Below, piece after piece: positions 46,105-57,517 of a stretch of 64,000 nt of DNA. Each line of letters opens with the position of its first letter. Position 1 is the stretch's first letter. A program made the translations under genes and the position numbers. The notes below the pieces were generated by a model, which was given only the letters and a program-made list of their open reading frames with translations, had not been told where the DNA came from and ran no database searches. Location of the stretch: the NCBI RefSeq assembly GCF_018873765.1, contig NC_057924.1:25477542-25541541 (forward strand), in the 5' to 3' direction. This DNA comes from Telopea speciosissima (lineage: Eukaryota > Streptophyta > Magnoliopsida > Proteales > Proteaceae).

Positions 46105-47366
46105 TGTTGTTGGTGAAGATGTTCAACACTCTCACAAAGTGGCATGGGCTAGAATGGGTGCAGGGTGTGCCAGAACCTTTGACGCAGGCTCAAACGGGCT
46201 GGGGTTGTTGCCTATTTGACTTTCAACCAGGGAATGTAGGGTTCCCTTGTGCCTAAGTTAACTCTAAGGACCTTTGGGTTAGACGTTGGAGGTAACGGCC
46301 TCAATGGGATTCACTAAAAGCATACAAAAATGAATAATAAGGATCTATGTGGTACACAAAGACAAACACAGAATTAAATAACTGATTGAACAATGGAAAA
46401 GTACACAAACCAATTACAGATCATACCAAGCTGTTGGAGATGAATGAATCCCTGATCCTGCCTCTCAATGGCTGATCTGCTGACAGCAAGTACACTTCCC
46501 AAATGAAGACAAAAACTAAAATAGAAAGCTAACAAATATTAAAGGAATAAATGCCAAGAGTTGTAGTTGTAGTGTGTGTCCTTCTGCACGACAGTCCTTG
46601 GCCTTTATAGCAGCTTCCAATCTCTTGGTAGTGGCGGCTGGCTCCTCCACAGTGGCCTTCATGCCCTATTTTCCTGCTCACCACGTGGCCCATTACTACG
46701 GCATTCCTTGATTCTCCTTTGGCCCATGCTAATATAGGGGTTGTGGCCTTTATCTCTTTCTCTTTGGGAATAGGAGGCATTACCCTGTGGGAGATATTCC
46801 CTCAACCAATTTTGACGCAGTCAATTCACGTCATCCTATCTGATGACGAGTCAACCATTGTGAAACGACCCCCAACAATTGCCCCTCACAACCTCTTGAG
46901 GCGGTGCCACGTGGCCCAACCAGCCTTAGGAGGTTGTGTGATTCCCATGTGGATCTTTAAGGTTCCCCAGAACTCTACTGATTGCAAAGCCTGCCACATC
47001 AGACCAACGCGTCTTCGCTAATTAATTCCTGCTTCTCTTTGATCAACACGTCATCCTTGCGCCACCTTGGCCGTTACCTCTATCGTCGGCCTTCTTCCCA
47101 GCAGATGAGGTAATTATACCTTCCTATGAAATTTGAATTTCAAACTGGTGCCATAACTCCCTGTCCTGGGTTTTCTCTTTAAATGCGCAAAAACCCTCTG
47201 AATTTCCCTCCGTTACTGCTCATCTTCTTCTCTAGCCTCTCTCTTCCTGCCTCTGTCTGCGACATGGAAGACCTTCCTTCCTTTCCTGCAATCTCTCAGA
47301 AAGAACAAGAGCTGGAAAGGATCCTGAAAGCGAAGCAAGCCCAGCTTCCAACTTCCTCTCGCTTGG
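46105..47366 (-). repeat. 5' LTR of the Tat-type element
   Basis: It matches 33606-34868 nearly throughout. The minus-strand TATA box CTATAAAGGC is at 46601-46610. The outer end reads CTCTCGCTTGG where the other LTR has CTTCA, so the last two bases are altered or lost. It also carries an uninterrupted copy of the antisense first exon (ATG 47264). Confidence 0.92.
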
Positions 47367-48524
47367 GGTTTGGGTTCTAATTGAATCTAAACAGCCATGC
47401 ATGGTTGGAATTGCTTTACAAATACATCAATTTGCATAAAGAATGAGCGATGGTTAGGAGTTACGTTAAAACATAGACAGATTTAGGTTAATGGTCTTGG
47501 GATTGATTTATGCATGTAAGGTTTGGGTCGGATTTTGCATCCAAGTGAACATGCATGAGATTAGATGATGTTTCCTAATCTAAAACAAAATTAAATTTCA
47601 GTTCTAGGTTTAGGCAATTAGAATTTGCATAATTAAGTTAAGAGGAAGGGAAATTCCATGGGGTTCTTATGGAGTAACACCTAATTGAGTACAAGAATGG
47701 AGAATTAGAACTTAATTGAACATCATCATTACAATTTTGATTTAAAATGGGAAAGTTGATGGATTAGGAGTTGGGGTTTGCTATGCATGCATGGAATTTG
47801 GGTTCCTATTGAATAAAACTAACTTGGTATGGTGATGGCTGACCAAAACCCAACATAAAACAGAATTTATAACTAGATTTTAGTCTAATGGATAGACTAG
47901 AGGTAGGAAAATTTAGGGCTAGTCTAGGTTGGTGTAGGTGTCCCTTGCTTTTCCTTTCTTCTTCTTCTTCCTCTTCTCTTTTTATTTTCTCTCTCCTTTC
48001 TTCTAACGTTGTGAATAGTAAATGGGTTCAGCCTTTAGATGGGTTTATATAGGAATGAACCTTAGGTGTGTTTGGCTAAGGCTTATTAGCCCAATAACAG
48101 GTTATTAATCCGATTTTACATAAAATAGTCCTAAAAGGTAATTGGGACATGGCGACGAGATCCCCGACTCGTGACACCAGGCCCTGCACTCCTGGGACAG
48201 AGATTTGCTATGATAGCAGCTCTGGATGATGAGAGTGGTTGACCAGAGGTATCATCCAGGGTGAGTTTTTCTTGCTGTCCTTGTGTCGAAATACCCGTGT
48301 CAGTGTCTTCGCGAACAAACACTTACTCATTATGATTTTCAAGTTCAAAATATTAAATCTATGGTTATGGTTTGCCAGCCAGTGGTACTTACCATGACCC
48401 ATACGTCTGGTGGTGAATCTTGCAGTTGCACGAGGGAGGTATCCGGGGATATGGCTTCAGGTTCTAGACCCACAACCAAAAATTCAACTTAGCCCGGGTT
48501 TTTGGGCACGAGTGTAACAAATAT

Positions 48525-48720
48525 AGTCCGACCTTTCACCATGTCTTTTCATTCTACTTTGGTAGTCTCAAATTAGTAGTGATGGCCCTCTTTAATGTGA
48601 ATAGTCTACATAGATGTAAGTGTCTGCTATTGTGTTTCTAACTGTTCGGAATCTATGGTGTCATATCCAGAATTTTGATTCCATACTGTATTAGCATGTT
48701 ATATTGGTCTTCTAATTCAA
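48525..48720 (+). pseudogene. 3' flank of the bZIP pseudogene
   Basis: After the second AATAT duplication (48520-48524) the sequence continues as non-coding AT-rich DNA up to the right inverted arm. By position it is the continuation of the 3' UTR that was cut at 32028. There is no sequence motif of its own; the assignment rests on the exact target-site duplication. Confidence 0.6.
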
Positions 48721-48844
48721 TGTGATTGGGTTTGACGCATTCACATGTTTTAGAATAGGGGGTGGGGTTGGAGGGATTGCAAGGGTTGGGCAGGTTGCAT
48801 GGGGGTGGGGCAGGAGGAAGAGCAAGGGGCGAGGCAGGGGTGTA

Positions 48845-49057
48845 GAGGGTTGGAGAAGAAAAAGAAAAAATAAGATGAGGGACGGAATAAAATAAACATT
48901 GGGGCAAAAATGTAAAAAATAACATACAAATGAGGAAGTTACATTGTTTTGTGTAATTTTGAAATAGGCAACTTTATTTTGGGTATTATAGTAAAGTCAA
49001 ACATTGAGTAGATAGTTTAGTAAATCCAAATCCAATTTTGAGTAGTCTTGTAATTTT
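48845..49057. repeat. Right inverted arm of the bZIP-containing unit
   Basis: The reverse complement of this block matches the left arm (24529-24551 plus 25784-25965), from AAAATTAC at the outer edge to the TTTTGCCCC block and the pyrimidine-rich inner end. Identity is roughly 70% by eye. An immediate 9 bp target duplication was not found. Confidence 0.6.
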
Positions 49058-49286
49058 GTACACATTATTACGGAAAAAAACCTTAACTACTCTTTTATTA
49101 TTTGTGTTCCAATAAATTTACCAAAATGAGGTCTCCATGTGGCCATCCTGTGGGAACAATACAGTGAGAACCGCTCCAATCGGAACCCACAATTTGAAGA
49201 TCAACATCATCGGTGTTGGCTTGTGGCTTGTAGTTAATTTGTTATACCTGCCACCAGTGAGCGAATCAAGAATTAATGATTATTAT
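49058..49286. other. Spacer, nothing recognised
   Basis: AT-rich spacer ending in the ATTAT target duplication of the next MITE. Confidence 0.4.
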
Positions 49287-49478
49287 AAGGGAGAAAGAAC
49301 GCTACCTGGTCGTGTGTGGCACGCAGCCCTTGCACCCAGACATATGGCCATGTGAAATGACGATTGTGCCCCCATGGAAAGTTAGAAATCCCTGGGGGCA
49401 CAACGGTCATTTTGTACACCTGTGTCTGAGCGCAGGAGTCGTGTACGGCACGCGACTAGACAACATTCTCTTTCCCTT
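49287..49478. mobile_element. Foldback MITE, 192 bp
   Basis: Ends AAGGGAGAAAGAACG and CATTCTCTTTCCCTT are inverted, and the similarity continues inward through CTGGTCGTGTG / CGCGACTAG and the central pair TGCCCCCATGGAAAGTTAGA / CCCTGGGGGCA, so nearly the whole element can fold on itself. The flanks ATTAT at 49282-49286 and 49479-49483 are identical. Confidence 0.75.
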
Positions 49479-49896
49479 ATTATAAATATTTGATATTTTC
49501 TAATGAAATATTGCAATTTTGCTTCGCCCAAGTTGACAAGTGCCTTAAGCTCTAGGACCTATTTGACTATATCACTAGGGAATTTCAAATCATCATTATA
49601 CAATGGAACGAAACATGCTTGGTCAATATAATAATAGCATTCTTTTTCCCCATAATATAATAGAGGATTGTGCATTTATCTCACCATTAGTAAAAATTTA
49701 ATCTAAAGTGAGTGATGATAGTGGCTCAAAGATTAACCAAAATCTTTATAAATTTGCAAAATTTCATAAGAGAAAAAAAAATGAGCTTTAATTATAAAAT
49801 AGCATCTTTGTCATTTTTTAGGGTGATGATCATCATTTTTTGGGCTAAAGTTTATCAACAATTTGGGTTTGCAGCCTATATCATATGGACTCTTCT
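49479..49896. other. Spacer, nothing recognised
   Basis: AT-rich, no gene or clear repeat. Confidence 0.45.
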
Positions 49897-50294
49897 TAGG
49901 GGTGTCAATCAGTCAATTTGGACTGATTTTAGCAATCTCAGAATACGAATGAGTGAGTCCAAAACCAATCCAAAAAGGGTGCACTGGTTTTGGTTTCGGT
50001 TCAATTACGGTTCAACTTTGTTTCAGTTTCATATTGGTCCAATATTGATTTAGGTTTGGTTTACCATGTAAATATATATCCATAAGTGAAAAAAAAAATC
50101 GTGTTTTTATGAATTTCAGACTTGTATAGGTTTGTATCATTTTCAATTTGGTTTTTAAGGCTAGTCAATTTTTTATCAGTTCCTGTACAGTTTGCTTTGG
50201 ATTTGGTGTAATAAAATCCCAATTTGAAGCCAATCCAATAGGCTTCATCTTTGTTTTGGTTGAGGTTGGTTCAGGCTAGGATTTGATACCCCTA
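49897..50294. mobile_element. hAT-like MITE, 398 bp
   Basis: It starts TAGGGGTGTCAATC and ends GATTTGATACCCCTA, inverted termini of the hAT MITE type seen in the SEC61A intron. The interior has GGTTTTGG/CAATTTGG-rich arms. The 8 bp flanks do not match, so the insertion is old or one end is misplaced. Confidence 0.65.
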
Positions 50295-50505
50295 CCCATC
50301 TATATTCCATTATGTGGCAAATCATAAAGCAATACATCAACAAACATGATGATATTTAGTTTTTTTTTTCAATTAAATTTTTTAGTACCAAAAAGATATT
50401 TTCACTACATCCACAAGGCAAATGTATGCAAGTCTAACAAAGTTGTGTTTGGGTGTGCATCCCATATCTATTGCAACTGTATCATTAAAAGGTAAAAGGA
50501 TTCAT

Positions 50506-50952
50506 TGTTGGATCGTATCCAAGGTATTATAAAAATAGGGTTGCAGTCCTAATTGTTTACACCCACAAGGGAGCCACAAGTAGGGCCCACTGATTAGGGT
50601 TGGAATCCCCATGCGGCCCCCCTATTTATATCATAAGCCGCCCCCAATGGGGGGGGCACGTGATTTTTTGTTGCGGTTCTCACTACTTGTCTTTCTCATT
50701 CTCTTTCTTATTACTCCCTTTCACTCCCAACATACTTGTGAGTGTGAGTGTATTCTCTAGAGGTCTCCATCTTTACCTTTGGATTTGGAGCATGGAGAAT
50801 CGAGTTATTTCTATTGCCTTTCGAGAACTACATAGAAGATCTCCAAGGAAGATTAAGAGTTGGTGTGGCTTGTAATCAATTCCACTACGATCTATCTCTG
50901 CTGCGTATTGTCGATATTTTAGGGAACACCCTAGCATGGCCTTTTATCTACA
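50506..50952 (+). repeat. Ty1/copia-type LTR (5')
   Basis: TGTTGGATCG...TATCTACA, 447 bp, with a TATA-like CTATTTATATC at about 50623 and directly followed by a perfect initiator-tRNA primer site. No coding region follows, so the element is truncated or non-autonomous. Confidence 0.75.
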
Positions 50953-50953
50953 T

Positions 50954-50965
50954 TGGTATCAGAGC
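50954..50965 (+). other. Primer-binding site complementary to initiator tRNA-Met
   Basis: TGGTATCAGAGC is the standard plant LTR-retrotransposon site, two bases after the LTR end. Confidence 0.9.
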
Positions 50966-51712
50966 CAAGTGTTTTTTATTTGTCATTATCATATATGAAT
51001 GTGAGGAGATTTCTTGAAATTATTTTAGGAAGAAGAAATATTTTTTAGGAGGGTGTTTTTCTAAGAAACCTCCATTGCCTCTGGCGCGCGTGCAGCCCCC
51101 TCCCAAGACCGTGCCTTCCTCCTTGGCCAAGCCTCCCCCTGTCCACACCTTACCATAGTTGCCCTCACCTATGTGCGTTGCATGTGTGCGCACAACAGCA
51201 GCAACAATAGGCCACAGCCTAGCTATTGCAGTCGTGTGTGATCAGTGCCACACCCTCGCGTGCACAACAACAAAAAGTCACGCCCTGCAGCTGCTACAAT
51301 CGTGTGTGCCTAGGGCCACACGCTTGCAATTTTTTGTTTCACAGCTTTGTGATGCAAAGAGAAAGAATTTTTTTGGTTTTTTAAGGAAGAAGATGGGGGA
51401 TGGGATTCCTCCTCTTCATCCATATTCTTTCCATATTAATAGGGAGGTTTTTTTTTTTTTTTTGCATGTGAACCCATTTAATTTGGAATATGATTTTCCT
51501 AGTGCTTAATTGCTTAAAAATTGAATCAACATATTACCCTCCCTAATAATTATTGACCGTTGACTCGCTCCATTTGTTGGGAGTGTGGTCGATCTCCATC
51601 CAAGGCCTAAAATATTTTATAATATGATGTATGTTTCTAGGGATGGAGATCAGGATTGGTACTTATAGTAGAGACATGTTTTTTACGTATATTCATTTAG
51701 AGTTATTCTTCG
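50966..51712 (+). other. Leader of the copia-type element, then spacer
   Basis: Non-coding sequence with CA- and GTGTG-rich patches (51090-51320). No gag or pol motif seen. The end of the element could not be placed. Confidence 0.4.
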
Positions 51713-53697
51713 TGTTCCCCAAACCAATCCCTGGAAGGATTGAGCGGGTGACCCAGATGTCAAACCACATCCGCTACATCCCCAGGATCTAGAAGCTAAC
51801 ACCACTCACAAACACACACAACATTCACAATAAAACATTTTAAAACAGAGTGCAACAGAAGCTAAGTTATATACATAAAGAGCCTTAAAGTACATTGTTC
51901 ACCAGTAGCTCCCAACCCACAGTTCTTTATATTACATTCATGACATTTTCTAAGCTTTACATCGAGGTTATAAGGTTAAAACAAAAGATGCATGTACAAG
52001 CTTTACAAAAAAAAATATCATCAGGCTATCCACAAAAAAAATGCTCCAAGAAATATCAAAATAAGGACAGCCGCTCCTCAGATTAACTCCTCTAAGCTAA
52101 CTCTGTGCACCCGCATCAGAGGGATCACCTCCGTCAGGGTCCACACCAGAAAAGTTACAATCACTAACACCATCCTGTCCTAAATGATTCTCCCATTCAG
52201 GGAGATCCACCTGCAAAATCATCTAAAAGAAATATTTCCCGAGGGATGAGCTCCACTAGCCCAGCAAATGAATAATAAATCATGCATGCAGATGCAACAC
52301 ATCATCAGGATTCTATATGCTTAAATTCAATTTATTACTCTAATCTACCTAGCAACACAACTAAGTCACTAGGTATATGCTACTTGCAATAACTCGGGCA
52401 ACAACCTCCATCGCTTCTCTTTCTTACTTTGATTGCAACCTCAATTACTGCGGGTAGAACCCGCCTTGGGCTAGGAGCACCGACTCCCTCCCTTGGTAGA
52501 CCCTAAGATAACAATGACAACCTATCCCAGATTCTATAACTCCTCAGCTTACAGGAGGCCATGGTCACCCAACACCTGCACCCCTATTGGTAAGGGTTAT
52601 AGCATGAGGGTATGTTCATCCTAGTCGCAAAATCAACATGATATTATGAGTTTAATGGTGTCAACGGTATCCCATTCTACGGGCCCATACTCCTCATGTC
52701 CAAGTATGAAGTGTACAATGCTCCCGTAGCCCATATTACGGCTCACCATACCATTCATTTCCAAGCCGACTACGACATCTAATCTAGCAGTTTAATATCA
52801 TGCATTTCATCACAATGCAATATTTCAATTATAATCAATTCAATTCTACATTTGTATCATAGATCTCATGATGCCATAGCAATTTAAAGGAAGAAATGTA
52901 TTTTATTAACTTCATCATGTTCAACAGTGTTACACCTATAAGAATGATTCGTATCTACTCACCTTGGCTATGATCCAGTTGCTCGAAGGACTGTCGATCC
53001 TCAAAAGTACTTCGATATGCGTCACTGGACAAGTTATCATAGCCTAAGGTAATTAAATCAAAATTACACATTAATAAGCACTAAATTACTTAAGGAGACC
53101 AGGGGTACCCTTGGTTTAGGTTCCCAACCAAGGCCAGACCCAAAACTGGAAAGACAGCAACAGTGGTCGATCCAATTGACCTGTGGGAATCGACCAGTGG
53201 TGCTGCAGCAGCAAAAACTATGAAAGATTCATGGATCAAGACATGGTTTCGCACCAAAGGGTCTCTAGGGTGATAGGTTAGTAGTTCCTACGGGGTCAAA
53301 GTATCACCCTAACTTGGGTTGGTTGCCCAAAACACTTCCCGGGAGTCCATCTGTCACCAAGGAGTGGAAACTGGGCAAAAATGGTTTGGGTTCCAACCTG
53401 GTTCACACAAATGGCATCCCACATGGAGTTGCAAGCCCTGGGGCTAACCAAGTTTGCATTTGGTCAAGGTTTCTGGTAGTGGTCGATTGGTACTGGTCCA
53501 TCTAATTGACCAGTGGCAATCAACCAGTTACTGTTCAGCTCGAAGAATTTTAAAAGCCTTCACTGTTTGGACTAGGTTCTACTGATCTATGGCTAACAGG
53601 GACGAGCAGGAAGCATGGTCAGGTTACTACTATGGCAAACAATATGTTTCAAAGGAAAATCAAACATGCATGGGAGTTTTCGGGATCCATTGTAACA
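51713..53697 (-). repeat. LTR of the same family as the solo LTR at 32029-48519
   Basis: The plus strand begins TGTTCCCCAAACC (compare TGTCACGCCCCAAAACC at 32029) and ends ATTGTAACA. The block CCAAGCCGACTACGACATCT at about 52762 matches CCAAGCCAATTACGGCATCT near 33031. No matching 5 bp flanks were seen, so it may be a single LTR of a deleted element. Confidence 0.65.
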
Positions 53698-55348
53698 CCC
53701 CCTTCCTTGTTATGAATATTTTAATATTATACTTATTGTTTATTAATATTTTAATGTCTTTGTGAATATTTGGCTATATTTGCATGTTAATGGCCTAAGA
53801 CATAATAATATGTGAATTTTGATGCCTTATGTTTTATATATTGTATTGATGATTTTCTAAGGTGTTAAATAGGTATTTTTGTATTTTATAATATAATATG
53901 ATAGAAATTAATGTTTTAATAATTTATATAAAGGTCTTGTTTATTATGAAGTTTGGTTGATGCAATATACACTATGGTCTAGTGAAATTTTCAGCTTGTA
54001 TTATTGATTAATGTAAATTGGTGAATAGTATTTATATTGTTAAACCCGTGCCCAAAAATACGGGCTAATTTGAAATTTTGTTGAAGGTCTGGAACAAGAG
54101 GTCAAAGCTACCAGTACACAGAAGGAAGAGACCCAAAGAAGGAAGACCATCTCCTTAAGTGGCCAACCCAGCTGGTCCAATCGACTACTCCATGGGTGGA
54201 CGCCAAACCTGAACTGGGTTTGCCCAGGTTCGGTTAACAATAGTTATAGCTCTTATCTCACTCTCCAACTCGCCCTTTTGGCACCTCATGGGTGAACAGA
54301 CCTAGACAATTCTATGAGCGTTCATTATGGGCTGGCATCATATGTTTTGATTAAAGCTCTTAGTTTTAATCATAAGTTTTTTTAGGCAGTCTGAACTATG
54401 AACTATGTAGTGTGAATTAAAATTGTATCCCCCTGCCCTCACCCTCTTTTTTGAGAAGTCCCAAGGCTGAGCTGACCAATTCTACGTTTGGGAAATTTTA
54501 TCATCCTCTTATTTATCTTCTCCATTTTCTCCCCTTAATGTCTTATCACATATTTTGCCACATTAATGTATTTTTTTTGTCGTGGCAGAATATATTTTTT
54601 TCCCTCTTAACAATTAACATCAATTTGTCTTTTTGTATTCATATTATGTAGACCCGATTGTTTTTGTTCACGTGTCAAGTTTCAGCTTAAAGGTTTGATA
54701 ATCCAAGTAAAGAAGTCACGGATAATTTTACTAGCATAGACTTTAAATGGTGTAATTATAAGGATTATCGTCCTCCCATCTCACTGTAACTTTTTGCTTT
54801 TATATATATAATTTTCTTCAATAAAAAAAATCGAAGTAAAGAAGTAAGACTTTTGGGAAAAAAATTAAAACTACATTCAACACTGAAATGGCAAGTAAAA
54901 ATATGAATACGTACAAAATATGAGATATGATGTCAATCACAAGAACACTCAGCTCATTAAGCTTGGAGGCTTCTTGTTAAAAAAGGATGGATTGTGATGT
55001 TGTCTTGAAGATTAAATATTTTCATAATAAATTTTTGTTGGATGTTAGAATTCTCGCAAAGAAAGGTTCATGGTCATGGTGTTGGTCAAACAACGGTCCA
55101 GGGATCAAACCATGGTTCCCTAGGGAGACCAAGATATTTATCCTCAGGGTTTTGCATGCCCTGGGTTAGCCCATTGTGTCCCATGGGTGCCTCATTTAAT
55201 TTTTAGGGCTTCCCATGGGAACCCTGGTGCATCCCTGGTAGGGTTTCTCCTTCCCTCATGAGTCCCATAAAATTTATTATCACAGTAGGGACGAAGAAAC
55301 TCATCCCTGGTCCATCACATGGCAGGGGGGATCCATCCCTAACTCGAA
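53698..55348. other. AT-rich spacer with LTR-start-like sequence
   Basis: TGTAACACCCCC at 53691-53702 resembles gypsy LTR starts and may be the head of a truncated LTR running to about 54050. No gene, RNA or complete transposon is supported in the remainder. Confidence 0.4.
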
Positions 55349-56776
55349 TGCGCAGCGAAAAAGGTCGATTCGAGTTTCTTTCGCATCCCATAAATATTAA
55401 TAATCAATAAACTAAACGAATTAATGAAGAACTGCTAACCTGGTGAGCCTCAAGTGTTGCTCCTCCAATAGACAGTGGTTCTTCCTCCAATGAGCGCTCC
55501 AAGCAAACAGATCTGAACCTCCAATGGTGCTACCAAGGTTCTTCAAGCCAATCCCAGATGCTCTCAAATTCTTCAGCACAGATCCAGGGTTTCACAAACC
55601 CTAACTCTCAAACACAGATGAGAGAAACTAGAAGAAGAAGAAGAGATCTCAAAGAGGGAGAAAGAGACCAAAACGCAGAAGAGGGGGCCAGGCAAAAACG
55701 TGGAGCACTGCCCCCTCTGCATTTTTGGTCCCCTTTATATAATGCCAGGGTTTAATTAAAAACCCTGAATGGATAAGATTCAATCCCTTTGAGAGTCTGA
55801 CTCTCTCTCTCTTTGTTTGGCAGTTCTGTTTAAACTCAAAGTGCTATACAGGTGAAGAAGCAGAATCTAATAGGGAAAGTATTAATTAATTACTTTATTT
55901 AATATTTAATGGATAATTATAATTAGAAATATCCATTAATTAAATAAAGTACTAATTAAAATAACAAATTCTAAATAACTCCCTATATGATAACTATTTA
56001 TCATAAACAACCCCCCCACTAATCAACACCATCATTATGGAATCTAGGGCACGTATACTTGTACTGCCAAACCCCAATCCATAGTACATGTCCATATACG
56101 AGCGTCTGTGCATCTGATCGGGTCCTGCAAAACTCGATAAAATACTTTGTTCAAATAATTATAAATAATGTATCATTTTATGTAAAATAGATTTTTACAA
56201 AATCATTTCCAAAACGGCACTGGATCCAGATTCTGATCCGACCATGCACAGACAGTCTCTATCTTGGTGTTCCCCAATCGGGTAGTGGTGACCGTGTTGG
56301 ATAACTCCTTCACTCACAAAGTGTTCACGTATTCCCAGAACACCGGCTTTGACTCGCTTGAGTCTCAGTCATTGATGAATCAAAGAATGCGATCACACTT
56401 TACAATGACAGGGTTCCCTCAGGTGCAGGGTGTCGGTGACATATGTCTATCCCTTCCTTCATCTGGCAGTAATACATGAGGGAATCGACAAAGTAGATTC
56501 TTCGCTAATGCACACATCAAACATGTGAGCACTCGCATTCGTACCCTGACATCACATGTCTAGGCATACCCAATGCGATGACCATATGATAAGGGTGCCC
56601 AGCCCAAACCCTAGTCGTGACTACCATTTTAAGGAAAACTTAGGGACACATAACGCTCATAAAGTTTATATCGCATGTGACAATATTAAACTAAAATGTA
56701 TAAATGTTCAATACAAAGGTGAATCGGGTTGAACCGGACCGAACCGGGTTTGATGGACACACTCTTGTCCAACACA
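55349..56776 (-). repeat. Solo LTR, copia-like
   Basis: The minus strand begins TGTGTTGGACAAG and ends TTTCGCTGCGCA, a common plant copia LTR ending. A TATA-like TATATAAAGG lies at 55733-55742 (minus). The flanks TCGAA (left) and TGGAA (right) match at four of five bases. No primer site or polypurine tract adjoins it, which suggests a solo LTR. Confidence 0.6.
55885..55957. repeat. AT-rich hairpin of about 28 bp arms
   Basis: AATTAATTACTTTATTTAAT..AATGGATA (55885-55914) is repeated in inverse as TATCCATT..ATAAAGTACTAATT (55930-55957), with a short AT loop. Confidence 0.75.
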
Positions 56777-57113
56777 TGGAATAGCATACTTAGTGTGTAA
56801 TCTTTCCTTCGTTAGATGAGATATAGGACATATTGGAGATTGGGCGTCGACCAAATTTTGGGAAGACCCTTGAATATCTAGCTTAGATTGTTTTTCGTAT
56901 TCCCCCTTATTGTATCCCCATGAGGGAATGTCACCAACCATGTTGGGATTCAACTACCAATCTGGTTGAATCCCAAGGGACAATAGGATTCTTCATAAGG
57001 GAATCTCGGACCTAAATGTAACTAGTGTTGAGGTCAATACTCAGGAAGACACTAAACCTACCATTGGGTTTTACCTTAATCAAAATACAACACATTGCAA
57101 TTTCATCATTCCA

Positions 57114-57397
57114 GATGGAAGTTTTGAAACCTCTACTAAGAAGGGAGGTTGGGGAGCCTTTGTTTTCCATAACAATGAAATTGTGGACTAGTGTATGAAT
57201 TCTGGACTTGCAGGATCACCACAGGAAACATAACTCAAAGGAGCCAAAGAAGGGATCGAAAAGGCACCAAATTTGAAATGCAGGGACCTGATCATTTGGA
57301 CCGATTCCATAAAGGTGCAAAGCTGGCTGATGAATCCGGAAGAACATCCATGGCCTTGGGGTCTGTATCATTTACTCCTTGACATACAATCTGTAAT
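57114..57397 (+). pseudogene. RNase H-like (RVT_3) fragment
   Basis: DGSFETSTKKGGWGAFVFHN, then LAGSPQET, AKEGIEKAPN, DLIIWTDSIKVQSWL and PWPWGLYHLLLDIQSV follow the plant RNase H-like pattern, with the D (DGSF), E and D (TDS) positions retained. A stop at 57190 and one frameshift break it. Such domains close plant LINE polyproteins and also occur as small nuclear genes; no reverse transcriptase adjoins it here. Confidence 0.7.
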
Positions 57398-57517
57398 ACC
57401 CTGATTTTGGAGTAGGGGTAATTTGGTCTTTTACATAATACAGGATTGGTGCAAGTTGAAGTGTAGGATCTTAAACTTGCTGATGTGTACACATGATGGT
57501 AAATAGTATGCCCCTAG
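57392..57517 (+). repeat. Partial LTR start
   Basis: TGTAATACCCTGATTTTGG followed by GGGGTAATTTGGTC has the form of a plant gypsy LTR start. It is cut after about 125 bp by the next LTR. Confidence 0.4.

Larger units (their letters stand above)
33606..47366 (-). mobile_element. Tat-type Ty3/gypsy retrotransposon with antisense plant-mobile-domain gene
   Basis: A 13.8 kb element, minus strand. LTRs of about 1.26 kb lie at 33606-34868 and 46105-47366. The primer-site sequence TTTGGCACGCCTGGTGGGA directly follows the right (5') LTR. The polyprotein then runs leftward as gag, zinc knuckle, protease, reverse transcriptase, RNase H (with a second RNase H-like domain), integrase (ending at 38496). 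Between the integrase and the left LTR, 3.6 kb is occupied on the opposite strand by a plant-mobile-domain gene. Frames are broken in gag, protease and integrase. The two LTRs differ by several percent. No clean target duplication was found. Confidence 0.92.
32029..48519 (-). mobile_element. Solo LTR of a gypsy-type element, split by a 13.8 kb insertion
   Basis: Its two parts are 32029-33605 and about 47367-48519, roughly 2.7 kb together. Plus-strand ends are TGTCACGCCCC and GAGTGTAACA, and the 5 bp flanks AATAT (32024-32028 and 48520-48524) match exactly. On the minus strand a TATA-like TATATAAAC lies at about 48046-48054, fitting minus orientation. The block at 32900-33060 resembles 52600-52790, so it belongs to the same family as the LTR at 51713-53697. 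It lies in the 3' flank of the bZIP pseudogene. Confidence 0.85.

Noticed and set aside
48653..48925. Proline-rich minus-strand frame
   Set aside because: Arises from the pyrimidine-rich inner end of the right inverted arm.
24520..49066. A 9 bp target duplication outside the inverted arms
   Set aside because: The bases next to the arms (TAAGATTCG and GTACACATT) do not match; the Pack-MULE idea is kept only as inference.
55203..55391. Minus-strand frame near the solo LTR end
   Set aside because: Crosses the LTR boundary and shows no protein motif.
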